This document shows positions 20,403-31,650 of a stretch of 64,000 nucleotides of DNA, one piece after another. The notes under the pieces are model-generated. The model searched no databases. It was not told where the DNA came from and saw only the letters and a list, made by a program, of their open reading frames with translations. The translations under genes and the position numbers were made by a program. The DNA is from Coniferiporia sulphurascens (Eukaryota; Basidiomycota; Agaricomycetes; Hymenochaetales; Hymenochaetaceae): the NCBI GenBank assembly GCA_002794785.1, contig NBBA01000016.1:186001-250000 (forward strand). The letters run 5' to 3'. Numbering within the stretch: the stretch's first letter is position 1; each line of letters starts with the position of its first letter.

Positions 20403-21963
20403 AAGCCCCAGCCACCAACACAGCCGCCCCCACCTCCTATGCACAGGTAGCCGCAGCCGCGGCTCCCCCAACATCCGCCAACCCAGCTCCAGTGGCCCTG
20501 GCAGCCAGAGTGGTCATCAACCCAGCACAGAAGAAGAAGAAGCACCAGCATAAGGTGCCCCCCCCACCCACAATGTATGCCAAGGACCCAACCTTGGTCC
20601 TCACACCAACCATCGGCATATGGGCTGAAAATCAGAAGTCAGCAATGGCCCTGACAAAGATGTCCCGTGAGTTCTTTGCCTCCCTCCCCACTGCAGACCA
20701 AGTCCCAGTCCTCTCCTCTTCATACAACGTGAAGGGGAACATTGTGACCACTTTTGCAGCGCACCTGTCCTTGGCTAACCCGACCATGGAAACGATCATT
20801 GATCATCACTCCATGGGCTATGCTTCCCACATGCGCACAGAGTGCATCGCGGCAGGAATTACTATCCCAACCACCTTCTCCCTGACCCCCTCCAGAGTCT
20901 GCCCCTGGTCCGCCCTCCACATCTCAATGGTGCCATGCAAGGACTTCCTGTTCGGCCAAAACAGACACACCATCACCAAGAAGGCCCTTATGGCTGAAAT
21001 CCGGCACAACCCGGCACTCTGCTGTTAAGCTCAACGGTTACACGATGATCGACGTCAGGGCTTCCTGATCGTCTGTTCTGGTAGTATGGCAACGGGGCTT
21101 CCTAGATGTCATAAGTCGAGGGTGATCGTCAGTGGGGCTTCCTGATCAACAATGTGGACGTGGTGGGCTTCTATAGCAAGTCGGGTTACGACGAAGCGAC
21201 TATTGGTCAAGTGGTACACCGTAGATTGGTGGTAGCAAATAATGGGCTTGTATGAACAAAGAGCACAAGCTTAGGCTTGTGCTACTGAAGTTACATGCTT
21301 ATATGCTATTCTATGTGTTTGCTACTGTAGCGACTTGGTTAGGTGTGTTTACCAGCCTATGGAAGTCATGGAAACTCAAGGAATGCCTTGGTAATACAAG
21401 TACGGTGATCAGTAAGCAAAGCATGTCATCATGGTGCTAGGCGTCATCATGGTGTCTTATGGCACGGTGATGGAGAGGGCGGGGGGAGGTGCGCTGACTG
21501 ATGATGACGAGGGTGGCGTGCATGTGGTTGTCATCTGCCTTGCTTTGTCGACCACCCACTGAAATGGTTCACATGCCTGTCGCGACATGAATGCCTCCTC
21601 AAGAGGCTCTGTGTCTGGATGTTCAGATCTGCCCTCTGCCTCTTGGTCCCACCCATCTGCCCCACCCTCACCCAATGTGAGCAGTGCCAGGGCCTTGGCC
21701 ATGGAACCAAGGGCTGCCGAGCTCAACCCTGCTGCGCTGACTGTGCGGGTGCCCACTTGACCCACAATCACCGCAAATTGTGCACCCACTGCGCCACCGA
21801 TGCAGTGCCCGAAGGTGACACATGTCCCCACCCCTGCCAATGCGTTAACTGCAAAGGCGACCACCCCGCCACCCTGCCGGCATGCCCTAAGAAGAGGCAC
21901 TACCGCCAAATCGAAGAGGCCCTTGCTGCCGACCCCACCGACAAACAGATGGAGGAAATATGA
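20403..21963 (+). pseudogene. LINE ORF1 of copy 8, split by an F1 LTR
   Basis: The frame is open at 20,403-21,022 (Ala/Pro-rich part, lysine patch, the PPPPTMYAKDPTLV block and the middle domain). It breaks at the F1 LTR and resumes at about 21,598 with a good set of Cys/His knuckles (CEQCQGLGHGTKGC, CADCAG, CTHCATDA, CVNCKGDHPATLPAC). It ends with TGA at 21,961-21,963, inside the ATGA junction with ORF2. About 100 bp of ORF1 near 21,515-21,597 is poorly alignable. Confidence 0.8.
21023..21515 (+). repeat. F1 LTR, 3' truncated
   Basis: It starts TGTTAAGCTCAACGG like the other F1 LTRs and follows them to about 21,515, but the usual end (TTGTAACA) and the right-hand target duplication are missing. 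The LTR end and the adjoining LINE sequence were probably deleted together. Confidence 0.8.
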
Positions 21964-22661
21964 TAGAGACACTCTCTATCTTGCAGTGGAACACCGCCCA
22001 CTCACTCATGGCAATACATTCCTTAATCCCTGTCCTTACAACTGACCCCTCACCCCTGCACCTACTTCTTATTCAGGAACTGCCCTGGTACCAAATAGGG
22101 CTGCAACCTTCACTCACCGACCCAACCGGCACCCCGGTCCTGAACGTCCCCACCATCCCAGGCTACGTACCTGTCCTACCACCAGGGTCCATCCTTGGGC
22201 AGTCATGTATGTATCCAGGGCCCTCCCCCCAACCTCATGGTCGATTCTCAGAGCCGCCTCCCATGGCACCAACATACTGATGGTGGAGGTACAATCCCAA
22301 CTCACCCTCTGGGTGTGCAACTACTACAGCATGCACCCTCCGGATCGAGAGAATGCCTCCCCCCAGTACCCAGGTGAGTCCTTTTTATTCTCACTCCCCT
22401 TGGTGCTAGCCACCACTCTACTCATAGCGGGCGACTTCAACCATTGCCACCACACATGGTCCGAACTCTCAGCCACATGGCAAGATGACTTGGGGGCACA
22501 ACCCCTCAATGACTTTTTCCATGGGCATGGCCTGGCGCCTGCCCACCTTCCTGACTCTGACTCACAACCCGACAGCAATCGTTGTCAGTGCCCCATTGAC
22601 ATGATCTAGGCCCCACCCTTGGTCAACCCTGACTCTATTCTAGATTTGGCTACCTCCGACC

Positions 22662-22914
22662 TCTTAAAATCTACACACATTGCGATAGACAATGAGGTGC
22701 AGTGGTAAATGTGAGAGGAGCAGGGGTTATCAGTGTAAACTGATGTATTTCATGGTAGAGACCAGCTCTCCTTATATACATCTACCATGAGCTATGTATA
22801 CTATAACTATCATAGCCCTTATCATATGGCGTTATCATTGCGTTATCATTCACTTAGTAAGGTGGTTGTTCATATGACCACATACTATACTTAGTCATTT
22901 GTTATATTTTAATA
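22662..22914 (-). repeat. 3' LTR of the copia element
   Basis: 253 bp, nearly identical to 27,780-28,032. On the coding strand it begins TATTAAAATATAAC and ends TTTTAAGA, so it lacks the usual TG...CA. The near identity suggests a relatively recent insertion, in contrast to the many stops in the coding region. Confidence 0.93.
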
Positions 22915-22923
22915 CTCCCCTTC
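22915..22923 (-). promoter_or_regulatory. Polypurine tract of the copia element
   Basis: On the coding strand a GAAGGGGAG tract directly precedes the 3' LTR. A purine-rich tract here primes plus-strand DNA synthesis in LTR retrotransposons. The same tract is kept in the deleted copy at 39,521. Confidence 0.8.
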
Positions 22924-24533
22924 AAACTTTTACTAGGCGGAGTAGACTTGTAAAACGTTTGATTAATTTGATCATTAGTGCTTTTGTCATAATATCAGCT
23001 TTTTGCTGTCCAGTTGGAATATATGAAACTGATATAGTTTCATTTTCAATATAATCTCGTAAAAAATCTTTTCGTATATCAATATGTTTCGTTCATTGCG
23101 TATATTTTTGTTCTGTTGAATTTACTATTGTTATGGCTGCTTGATTATCACATAATATTTTCATAGGTGTATCCAAGGTCTGCAGTACCTCTTCAACAAG
23201 TCATCTAAGCCATATTGCTTCTTTAACTCCATGTGTTAAAGCTTGAAGTTCAGCTTCACATACTGATAATGACACTAATTCTTGTTTTTTACTTGACCAT
23301 GATGTTGTTGCATTTCCTATTTGGAATATGTATCCGGATATTGCTTTATGGCCTTCTTGTGTCATTCCATCGGCATCAGTATATCTGATTAACTCAATTG
23401 GGTCTTTACCCCAAGTATTAACCAATGATCATTTGTTCCTTTTAAGTATTTAAAGCAGTGTTTCACCGCATTATAATGTTCAATACTAGGTTTGTTTAAA
23501 TGCCTAGTGAATTGTCCTGTTGTGAATGATATATCAGGTCTTGTACAATCTGCTGCATATCATAATGCTCCAACCATATTCATATAAGGTATTTGTTTCA
23601 TGAAATTTAATTCTTCATTTGATGGATTTTCAAGTGATTTTAACACTTGTCCTGGTGTCATTGGTGTTCGTACTGTTGCAGCGTCTTTTAATTTATATCA
23701 TTCAATGATTGTATCAATATAATTCTTTTGTCTAAGTTTTATTATTCTTTCTTTTCGGTCTCATTTGATTTCAATTCCTAATAACCAATGTACATCGTTT
23801 CGTCTGTGAATTTTATGTGTTTGTTAATTGCGTTTTTTATAGCATTAATAATCATTAGATTTAGTCCACATAATGTAATGTCATCAACATGTATGAAAAG
23901 TATTAGGATTGTTTTTCCTTTTTCTTTTCTAAAAAATACTGCGTTATCTTGGACTGCTCGTGTTAGTCCTATTCCTATTAATATTTCTGATAGTTTTTTA
24001 TACCAATGTCTCCCAGCCTGTTTCAGTCTGTATAAGGCCTTTTTTAGTTTTAAAACTTGTCCAGGTTTTATTTCAACTAGATTTCCTGGTGGTGGTTTTA
24101 TATATATATTTTCGTCTTTTTCTAATTCACCATATAAGTATGCTGACTTAATATCAATTTGGTGAATTTCGTAATCATTTGTTGTGCTCCAACTTAATAT
24201 AGTTTGTACCATAGCTAATCGTGCTACTGGAGCGAATGTATCATTTGCATAGTAGTCAACGCCTTCCATTTGAGCGAATCCTTGAACTACTAATCTTGCT
24301 TTGTAACGTTCAATTTCTCCATTTGCTAATCTTTTTGTTTTATAAACAAATCTTGTTCCAATTATATTTATGTCTTTAGGTGGATCAATGATCATCCATG
24401 TAGATCTTTCGATTAGCGTTTTTATTTCTTCTTTCATTGCCATGATCCATTGATTTGTGTCAATTCTATTAATCACTTGTTGATATGAATTAGGATCGCC
24501 TATTAATTCCATATTGAATTGATTAAATTCCAT
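22922..24533 (-). pseudogene. copia reverse transcriptase and RNase H
   Basis: The RT frame from 24,533 to 23,778 begins with the block around WIMAMKEEI and contains GTRFVYKTK, RYKARLVVQG, DIKSAYLYGEL and the active-site motif HVDD near 23,890. A one-base shift near 23,790 leads to a second frame with a LLGIEI block, CTRPDIS and the RNase H core (QELVSLSVCEAE; then TKHIDIR). It ends with TGA at 22,922-22,924 close to the LTR. Internal TGA codons occur at five or more sites, at positions where copia proteins usually have Arg. Confidence 0.88.
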
Positions 24534-26303
24534 AAGATAGGCTACTGTGTTATGTTCATCAAAATTTAGACCTAATGATCATTTTGTTGGATTTAATATT
24601 CTTTTGGGTCTTTCCTTTGTTAATTCTTGTATTTGCTTGTTTTGTTTTTCTATATTTTTCTCCCCTTCAATTTTAGATGGTGGGGAATCGAAAAATTGTA
24701 AATTTCATTTGACTGTTATTTTTCTGTTATGATAGGTTCTGTGCCCTTTACTTTCTTCATCAAATCCGAGCCATTGTGCATATATTCCTTTAGGTTGTAA
24801 TTTATTTATGTCTTCTTGTCGTATTATGCAATATTGACTGAATTCTTTTAAATCATTGATGTTATAATTTTTGTTATATCTTTTGTAATATGGTGTTTTG
24901 AAATCAATAGCACTCTTTGGAGTTCTATTGTAAACATAAGTACTATATTTTACTGCTTCACCCCATAAACTTGGTGGCAGTTTTGCTTGTAGCAGATTGA
25001 CTTGTGTATTATTTAAAATTGTTTGATGTGATTGTTCTGCTACACCATTTTGTTGTGGTGTATCATGTACAGTTAATTTTCATATTGTTCCATGTTTTTC
25101 TAAATATTCAGTGAATTGTTTACTTAAAAACACTGTATCATTATCACTTTGTAATATTTTTATCATTATGTTATGTTGTGTGTTGAGCATTGTAGCCCAA
25201 GTTGTATAAGCATCAAAACCCTCGTCTTTTGTTTTTAATAAAATCATTTTTATCCATCTTGTAGCATCATCTACAAGTGTTAGAAGATATTTATATCCTC
25301 CTATAGCATGTGTTGATGTGGGTCCCCATATATCCATATGTATATGATCACCAAATTTTTCTGCTAACTTTGAGACACATAATTTCAGAATTTGTATTCT
25401 TTTTATATTTGCTTCTAAGCAAGTTTGACATTGAGTTTCGTCGTAATTTGAAAATTTGTAATTTGTAATTTGGTCTTCTTTTAATAGCCTTTTTATGTAA
25501 GCATAACTTATATGACCGAGTTTTTTGTGAAGTTTGAATAATGTTAAATTTTTCATAGCTGCTTGTACATTGTTGTTAAATATACTATACAATCCATTTG
25601 TATTTTTAATTTTTCCACATAAAGATCCATTAGGATACTTTATTATACATTGATTTTGTTTATAAATAAATTTGTAACCATCGTGACATAGAAGTCCTTG
25701 AGAGACTAATGTCATGTTCATTTTAGGATTGTAATAAACATTTGATAATGTAATGACACTTACCGAGTGTCCGTTGGGGATGTAAATGATAAGATCCCCT
25801 ACTATTTTTGATGTGAACATTGATTTGTTGGCAGCCATTATTGTAATTGGTTTGGTTTCATAAGTATTCATTAAACGATTAAGATACGGTGTTAAATGGA
25901 TTGTTGCACCAGTATCAATTATATCCATATAAGAATAAACATTGTTAGCAGAATTTTCTGTTGTTATAGCATTAATGCTTACATCAAGATTATTGTCATC
26001 GATGTCTTCCATGGCGCTATCATAATTTCCTAATCCATCAAGAAAATCATTGTAGCTGTATATGGGGAATTCGCCCATTGCGTCGTCGGGGATTTCTGTA
26101 ATGAAGGCCGTTTCACCCTGTCCAATTACAGCGCTTAGTTCAATTCTTGAACTAGAAGCGACTTGCACTGCTGCTGTGGTATGTTTAGCCTGGGCCACAC
26201 TTGCCCCAGTCGTTGTCGGTGCTGGTGCTGCTGATGCACCTGTTTCCTTCCCTTTTCCTTTCTCACTTGCGTTCACTTCCTCTTTTCGTTTTTGCTGTGC
26301 CAC
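24534..26303 (-). pseudogene. copia protease and integrase
   Basis: The aspartic protease active site is the DTGA in a DIIDTGATIH context near 25,920. The integrase zinc domain has the H...H...C...C arrangement (HKKLGH, then CQTC near 25,430), followed by the catalytic blocks MDIWGPTS, LQSDNDTVF and PQQNGVAE. The frame from 26,303 is open to a TGA at 25,080; beyond it are two further TGA codons before the RT block. The upstream end overlaps the gag frame in another phase near 26,290, where a frameshift is needed. Confidence 0.88.
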
Positions 26304-27731
26304 TTTTGTCCATTCCGTTTTTGGTGCCCAGCAGTCTCGGCTATAATGTCTGAGTTTATTACAGTTATAACACTTAACTGTATGTGATTGTTGGTTAGGG
26401 GAATATCCCCCTCATCCTCATCCTCTAAATCCACCTCGGCCCCTAAAGCCTCGGCCTTGTGATGGAAATATGCGGCCATTGCCGTGTCTGTGCCCCCTAA
26501 AATAAGGGTGTGTGCGCTCGTCCTTGGGCAGGTGGTTAGCCACCGCTCCAGTTCTATGATGGTTTTTATGCCATCCTTCGAATGCATTTCATAATGCCAT
26601 TAATAAAAATTGAGCCGTTAATGTTACCAGGGGGTTTCTGGTATTTATTTCATTAACTGTTTTAATATATAGCTCACTTTGAGTTAGAACATATTGATAT
26701 TGTTCTGGTGTTGCTTTTGTTATTGCCGATATACATGTTGAGTCTGAAACTTGAATCCCTTTCGAGATTAGTTCCTTGTATATGCTGGTAAGCTTGTCGA
26801 GGGTCATGTCAAATTGGGAGATGTGCCCTCCCTGATCAAATAGCACAGCCTTGCTAAATCCCTTTGTAATTGTAGTCGTAATGTCATACCTTCCACCGAG
26901 CGCTCCCAGTAGAGCTGGTATATCTTTGCTGAAATTAAGATAATAGCCAAGTATTTTGTCGGGCATAGTACATAAAATCCCATTGTATAAAGCGCCAGAG
27001 ATAGGCAGTTCCATAGTTGCTGGCGCGTTAGTGAGCAGGTGACCATAACCTGAACTCTGGATGGCATTTCTGATACGGAAATTCCAAAGTTTGAAATTTC
27101 TTCACCCATTGAGTTTGTCAATGCTGTTGAAGAATTTCTGGAGTTCTGCGAGTTTCTGTGCCATATCTGGTTCACTAGTTTCATTGTTAGCATTGCTTCC
27201 ATCTCCAGGATCAGATGGCTCACTATGATTTTCTTCTTCTTTTTGTTCTTCTTCTTCTTCTGATTCGATTTTTATATGGGGATATTGATTTTTAAAGTTA
27301 GTTCATTCTTCATCTGTTTTTAGCCCATTGTACTCACTGATTCAAATTCTTATATCAGGTGCTTCTCCTGAATCAGATATACCGAGTTTTTCGGCTTGAT
27401 TTTTCAATTCATTTAAGTAATTAGTTTGGTAATTTTGTTTTTGTTCACTAGTGGCTGCATCATACCTTTCAATTCTTGCTTTTATTTCGTTTAAAGTTCC
27501 ATGATTTGGTATTAATCTTTTGTTACATTCGAGTAATATATTATAATACTCACTGGCTTCGTTTGCTTTGTTTATTTTTATCTGGATTTCTTCGATTGTA
27601 TGCTGTTGTGTATAAATTATTTTTAGATCATCAGCAATTTTTCTTATAGTATTTAATTGAGCACGTTCGTCTCGCTCACGATTTTTTCTTTGTAATTCAG
27701 TCTCTGGTTGAGTACTGGATGATGAGGACAT
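26273..27731 (-). pseudogene. copia gag region
   Basis: Three frames make up gag. A 129-codon N-terminal charged helical part (27,731-27,342) is rich in Gln, Glu and Lys. An acidic stretch and a helical gag core follow (27,014-26,589, with PDKILGYYLNFSKDIPALL). The C terminus is Arg/Gly-rich and then has a CCHC knuckle (CYNCNKLRHYSRDC) near 26,340. The comparable region of the 39,264-40,882 copy is less broken; its RGRGRGG becomes RG*G*GG here, two CGA codons changed to TGA. Gag packages the element RNA in virus-like particles. Confidence 0.85.
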
Positions 27732-27768
27732 AGTTTCGTTATATCGTTTCGTTAGTTTGTAGAGTCAA

Positions 27769-27779
27769 GGCTCATAACC
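27769..27779 (-). promoter_or_regulatory. Primer-binding site matching the initiator-tRNA anticodon stem
   Basis: Directly inside the 5' LTR the coding strand reads GGTTATGAGCC. This is complementary to GGCUCAUAACC, the anticodon stem-loop of initiator methionine tRNA, not to a tRNA 3' end. Known copia elements are primed by an internal fragment of that tRNA; the same mechanism is inferred here. Confidence 0.7.
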
Positions 27780-28032
27780 TCTTAAAATCTACACACATTG
27801 CGATAGATGATGAGGTGCAGTGGTAAATGCGAGAGGAGCAGGGGTTATCAGTGTAAACTGATGTATTTCATGGTAGAGACCAGCTCTCCTTATATACATC
27901 TACCATGAGCTATGTATACTATAACTATTATAGCCCTTATCGTATGGCGTTATCATTGTGTTATTGTTCACTTAGTAAGGTGGTTGTTCATATGACCACA
28001 TACTATACTTAGTCATTCATTATATTTTAATA
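27780..28032 (-). repeat. 5' LTR of the copia element
   Basis: 253 bp, matching 22,662-22,914 with only a few differences. On its coding strand it contains the promoter for the element RNA. The plus-strand text starts TCTTAAAATCTACACAC and ends TTTTAATA. Confidence 0.93.
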
Positions 28033-31000
28033 CAACCCCTCCCCACTGTCTGACCATGCCATCCTGCAATGGTCACTGCCATTTCGGCCCCCCCCTCCTG
28101 TCCTAAAGACATGCCAGTTGCTACCAGCCGACAAGGAGGAATGGACTGACATAGCCTTCCCTCTACTCGAAGCAGCCTTCTGCCTCCCGGGACTCGACAC
28201 CCACGCCCTGGACATCAAAGCTAAGGCGGTCATCGACTCTATGGTCACCGCCCTCTAGCTGTTCACCCACCTCTCCAAGCCATCTAAAATGGAAGTCCCA
28301 TGGTGGTCACCCCACTGCAAGACCCTCCTATCCACCATTGCGATGGCCACCACCCCCCCTTCAGCATTCCTCAGCTAGATGAGCCTTCAAAAGGGGCGTC
28401 AGGACGGCCAAACGGCAGTTCTATGCCGACCAGGCATCGGAAGCGGATGCCTCCAACATCTGGAACTGGGCCAAGCGTGGCCTCAGCAACTGACCTACCC
28501 CCATCCCCTCGCTCAAACGGCGAGACAGCTCCTTCACCCAAACGGATGATGAGAAAGGTGAGCTCTTTTGCAAAACCTTCTTCATGCCCCCTCCACCCCA
28601 GGCAGTGGCCACCAACCCACAGCCACCACCTCAACCAGCTGCCCTGCCCATCCTCCTCATGGAGCTTATGGGGGCACTGGCTGACACATCCAACTTGTCA
28701 GCTCTGGGCCTCTTGGGAATAGGCTATCGCCCCCTGAAATGGGTGGTAGAAGCCTACCCTGATGAGATACTTACACTTTTCAACAACTGTCTGCACTTGG
28801 GGCACCACCCCGAGTGCTGGTGGGCGGCAAAGGTTGTAATGCTTAGGAAGCCAAACAAGAAGGACCCTTTCTCACCACATTCATACCGGCCCATCACCCT
28901 TGAGGAGACCTTAGGGAAACTCCTCGAAAAGATTATAGCTAACTGGCTCCAGTTCCTCGCTAACATGTGGGACTGGCTGCCACCTAACCAATATGGGGGG
29001 CATCAAGGCCATTCAGTCTATGATGCTGCCCAGCACCTTTTACAGATTGCGGAGCATGCTCACTTGGAGGGCCTCATATGCTCAGTCCTAGTGGTCGACA
29101 TCCAGGGTTTTTTCGACTCAGTGCACCCCCAGCTCCTCCACTGACAACTGTTGGACCTCAGTTGCACGCCTGACATGGCTGACTGGTGCCTGTCCTTCAT
29201 GACAGACTGGCAGGTTGCTGTCACCTTCGATGGCACCACCCTCCCTACTGCCCCCAAACCCAACTTTGGCACCCCCCAAGGATCGCCAGTCTCCCCCATC
29301 CTGTCAACCATATTTGCAGGGGTGGTCCTCTGGCACTTTCACCAAGCTGGCACCACCACCCTGGCATATGTTGATGACCATCTACTCATCTGTGTAGGTC
29401 CGTCAGTGGCATCCAACTGCTGTGCGCTCGCCTGTGCCTACCACCAACTCGACACCCTCTTTGGCACCATTGGTCTCAACATTGAAGCTGCCAAGATGGA
29501 GTGCCTCCACTTCCACCCCCCTTGGCGACACACTGGCTATGACGGCTGGGACACTGCTGGCGTCCAGGTCAACCCCAACACCCTGATCTGCCCCTCAATC
29601 CCACTGCGATGGTTGGGGATATGGTGGGACCCATGCCTCTCCTTTAAGCCCTCATGCTGCCTCTCCTTAAGCCCCCATGTTGAGCGCATGCACTCCAAGG
29701 GGCTCTCTCACCACCCTCACTGCCCTCCACACATTTCTGGGGCAACACCACCCAATGCGGCATTTCCGCCCTCCTCCTCTGCCAACCTGTACACCTCCTG
29801 TGTCCGCTCCCCCCCCACGTCCTGCCATCTTGTCATGGGGGGCGCCAGTTTGGTACCATGGCCACTGCCAAAAAACCCTGGTAAACCGCCTCCAGGCTGT
29901 GCAAAACATGGCCTGCCACTGGATTTTGGGCATCTTCAAAGGTGCCTCCCCCCATTCCACTAATTTTCTCTGTTCCATTCCCCCTCTTTCTTTCTATTTT
30001 GAATATATAAAGACTACCCATTCCCTGCGCCTATGGCACACCCCTCACTCTATTGGCCGAAAACTTTTTAAAAACGTAGCTAACAGACCTTTTTCCCTTT
30101 CTCTGCAGGTCTGAGCCCCTCGGGTTCAACAAGTCCCTGCATACATGCATCCCCCATGGATGGACCCCCTGGCTTTCACCAAAGGCCAAGTCCACTTCAC
30201 CACCCCTGTCACCCCGTTAGTGCTGACACTTGCAAGCAGTTCGTGAGCGCCGCATGGGACCTAGGCACCACTCCCCACATCCAAGTATTCACCGACGGCT
30301 CCCAAATCGATGACAAGTCAGGCTCTGCTATCTGTGCAATGCTAGGCCCCACCCACCTCCGGTTACGCTGACTGGAGTCCCCCACATGTGCTACAGCCAC
30401 AGATGCTGAGGAGTTCTCCCTTGCCACAGCCCTGGGCTGGGTAGTGTGCCGCCTCCTGGCGCAATTGCATGTCACATCAGACATTTTCTTCCTGTCCAAT
30501 TTGCTGACTGCACTTCACCTTTTCTGCATGTGGGCCACCACCCCTGGTGCCCACCTCCTTCACATGTGGAAAGTGGGTGTGGAGACTCTGCTGGACTCAT
30601 ACCCCCAGCTCACCATTCATTTCATCTGGTGCCCCGGCCACTCAGACATCCCCGGCAATGAATGGGCTGACAGGGAAGTGAAACTGGCGATGGAGCTCCC
30701 TCCATCCGACCTAAAGCCCTCCACCTCCACGCTAAAAGAGATCGCCATCCACACCCTCATGGATAGGTGGATGCTCTTGCTTACCTGCCCCCTCACCTCA
30801 ACCACTGACAAATACTTGGCAGTACATGGCCTCCCCTCTCGCTGACCTCAAAAGCTGCTCATGCATTCGGTCGACCACCCACACCACAAGCTTTCTGCAG
30901 TTGCACAGGTCCTCTGCCACACTGGTCCCTATGGGGGTTACTGGCTGAGTTTTGACTCAGCCTACTGGCACAGGCATGGCCTGATCTCGCACTGCAGGTG

Positions 31001-31650
31001 GCACAACCACCCCCCCTGGCCTGCGCAGTCGACCACCCACATCCTTGGTGGCTGCAGCACATTCCACTTGTGGATACAATGTGTATGGCCACCTCAGAAC
31101 CCTCTCCCAGTCCACCACTCAGAGTGGGCTGATGAAAACCGCCTCTCTGACCGGACCTCTGGAGCCATCCGGCTAGCCTTTGCTGCAATGGACCTAGATG
31201 GCCACCCAACCGATGAGGATATGGACTTGGACCTCCTCCGGGATTACATGTGTCATATGCTCGGACCCTGAACCCAGGACTCGGACCCAGCCCTTTTGGA
31301 GCTCTCAGGTACACTTCCACCTTTTCCTCTTAACTAGCAACTGCCTTTCGAATTCCCATGAATATGTCCCGGCCAGTGCTCTCACCATCCCCTTTCCACT
31401 TCTAAGCTTCTTACTTTACCTGCTCTCATCTGCTTGGTTTGTTTGTAGCAATATGTATTCCTCCTTCTCCCTCCTTTCTTACTAAATAGGGGCTCTTCAC
31501 ACTTTGGCACCCTTTGGGGAGCAGAGCCCCTGCCCAGTTTTGTGTGATGTGCAATGATGGGCACCTCCATTGTTATGTAGTTAGGGCCCCCCCTTTGGGG
31601 GGGCAGCTTGTAATTATGTAAGACTGCAGGAATAATAATAATAATAATAA

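Larger units (their letters stand above)
22662..28032 (-). mobile_element. Ty1/copia LTR retrotransposon, complete length but decayed
   Basis: 5,371 bp with two 253-bp LTRs, flanked by CGACC (22,657-22,661) and CAACC (28,033-28,037), a target duplication with one transition. Order from 28,032 down: LTR, primer-binding site, gag, protease, integrase, reverse transcriptase, RNase H, polypurine tract, LTR. Protease and integrase before RT defines the copia order. The coding strand is markedly more A/T-rich than the LINEs around it. It lies in the endonuclease of LINE copy 8. Confidence 0.95.
21960..31271 (+). pseudogene. LINE ORF2 of copy 8, split by the copia element
   Basis: It starts at the ATGA at 21,960-21,963. 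The endonuclease (QWNTAHS, QELPWYQ, AGDFNHCHH) runs to 22,661 and resumes at 28,033. The RT follows at 28,584-29,963 with FFDSVHP, TPQGSPVSPILS and YVDDHLL near 29,370. RNase H lies at 30,156-30,845 (FTDGSQID, ATDAEEF, GHSDIPGNEWAD) and the His/Cys-rich tail at 30,861-31,271. Interruptions are mostly TGA, for example at 29,142-29,144, where copy 9 has an Arg codon. All catalytic blocks of the RT are recognisable. Confidence 0.87.
20403..31650 (+). mobile_element. LINE copy 8, interrupted by an LTR and a whole copia element
   Basis: Coding sequence runs 20,403-21,022, about 21,545-22,661 and 28,033-31,271, then a 3' UTR and an AAT-repeat tail at 31,631-31,650. The start lies directly after the tail of copy 7 and is inside ORF1, so the copy is 5' truncated. 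The two large interruptions are a truncated F1 LTR and the copia element, which sits in the endonuclease domain. Confidence 0.87.

Noticed and set aside
22922..27731. TGA read as tryptophan in the copia element (an altered genetic code)
   Set aside because: All in-frame stops are TGA, which first suggested recoding. But family motifs and the sister copy favour arginine at these sites, true Trp positions use TGG, and the polyprotein itself ends in TGA.
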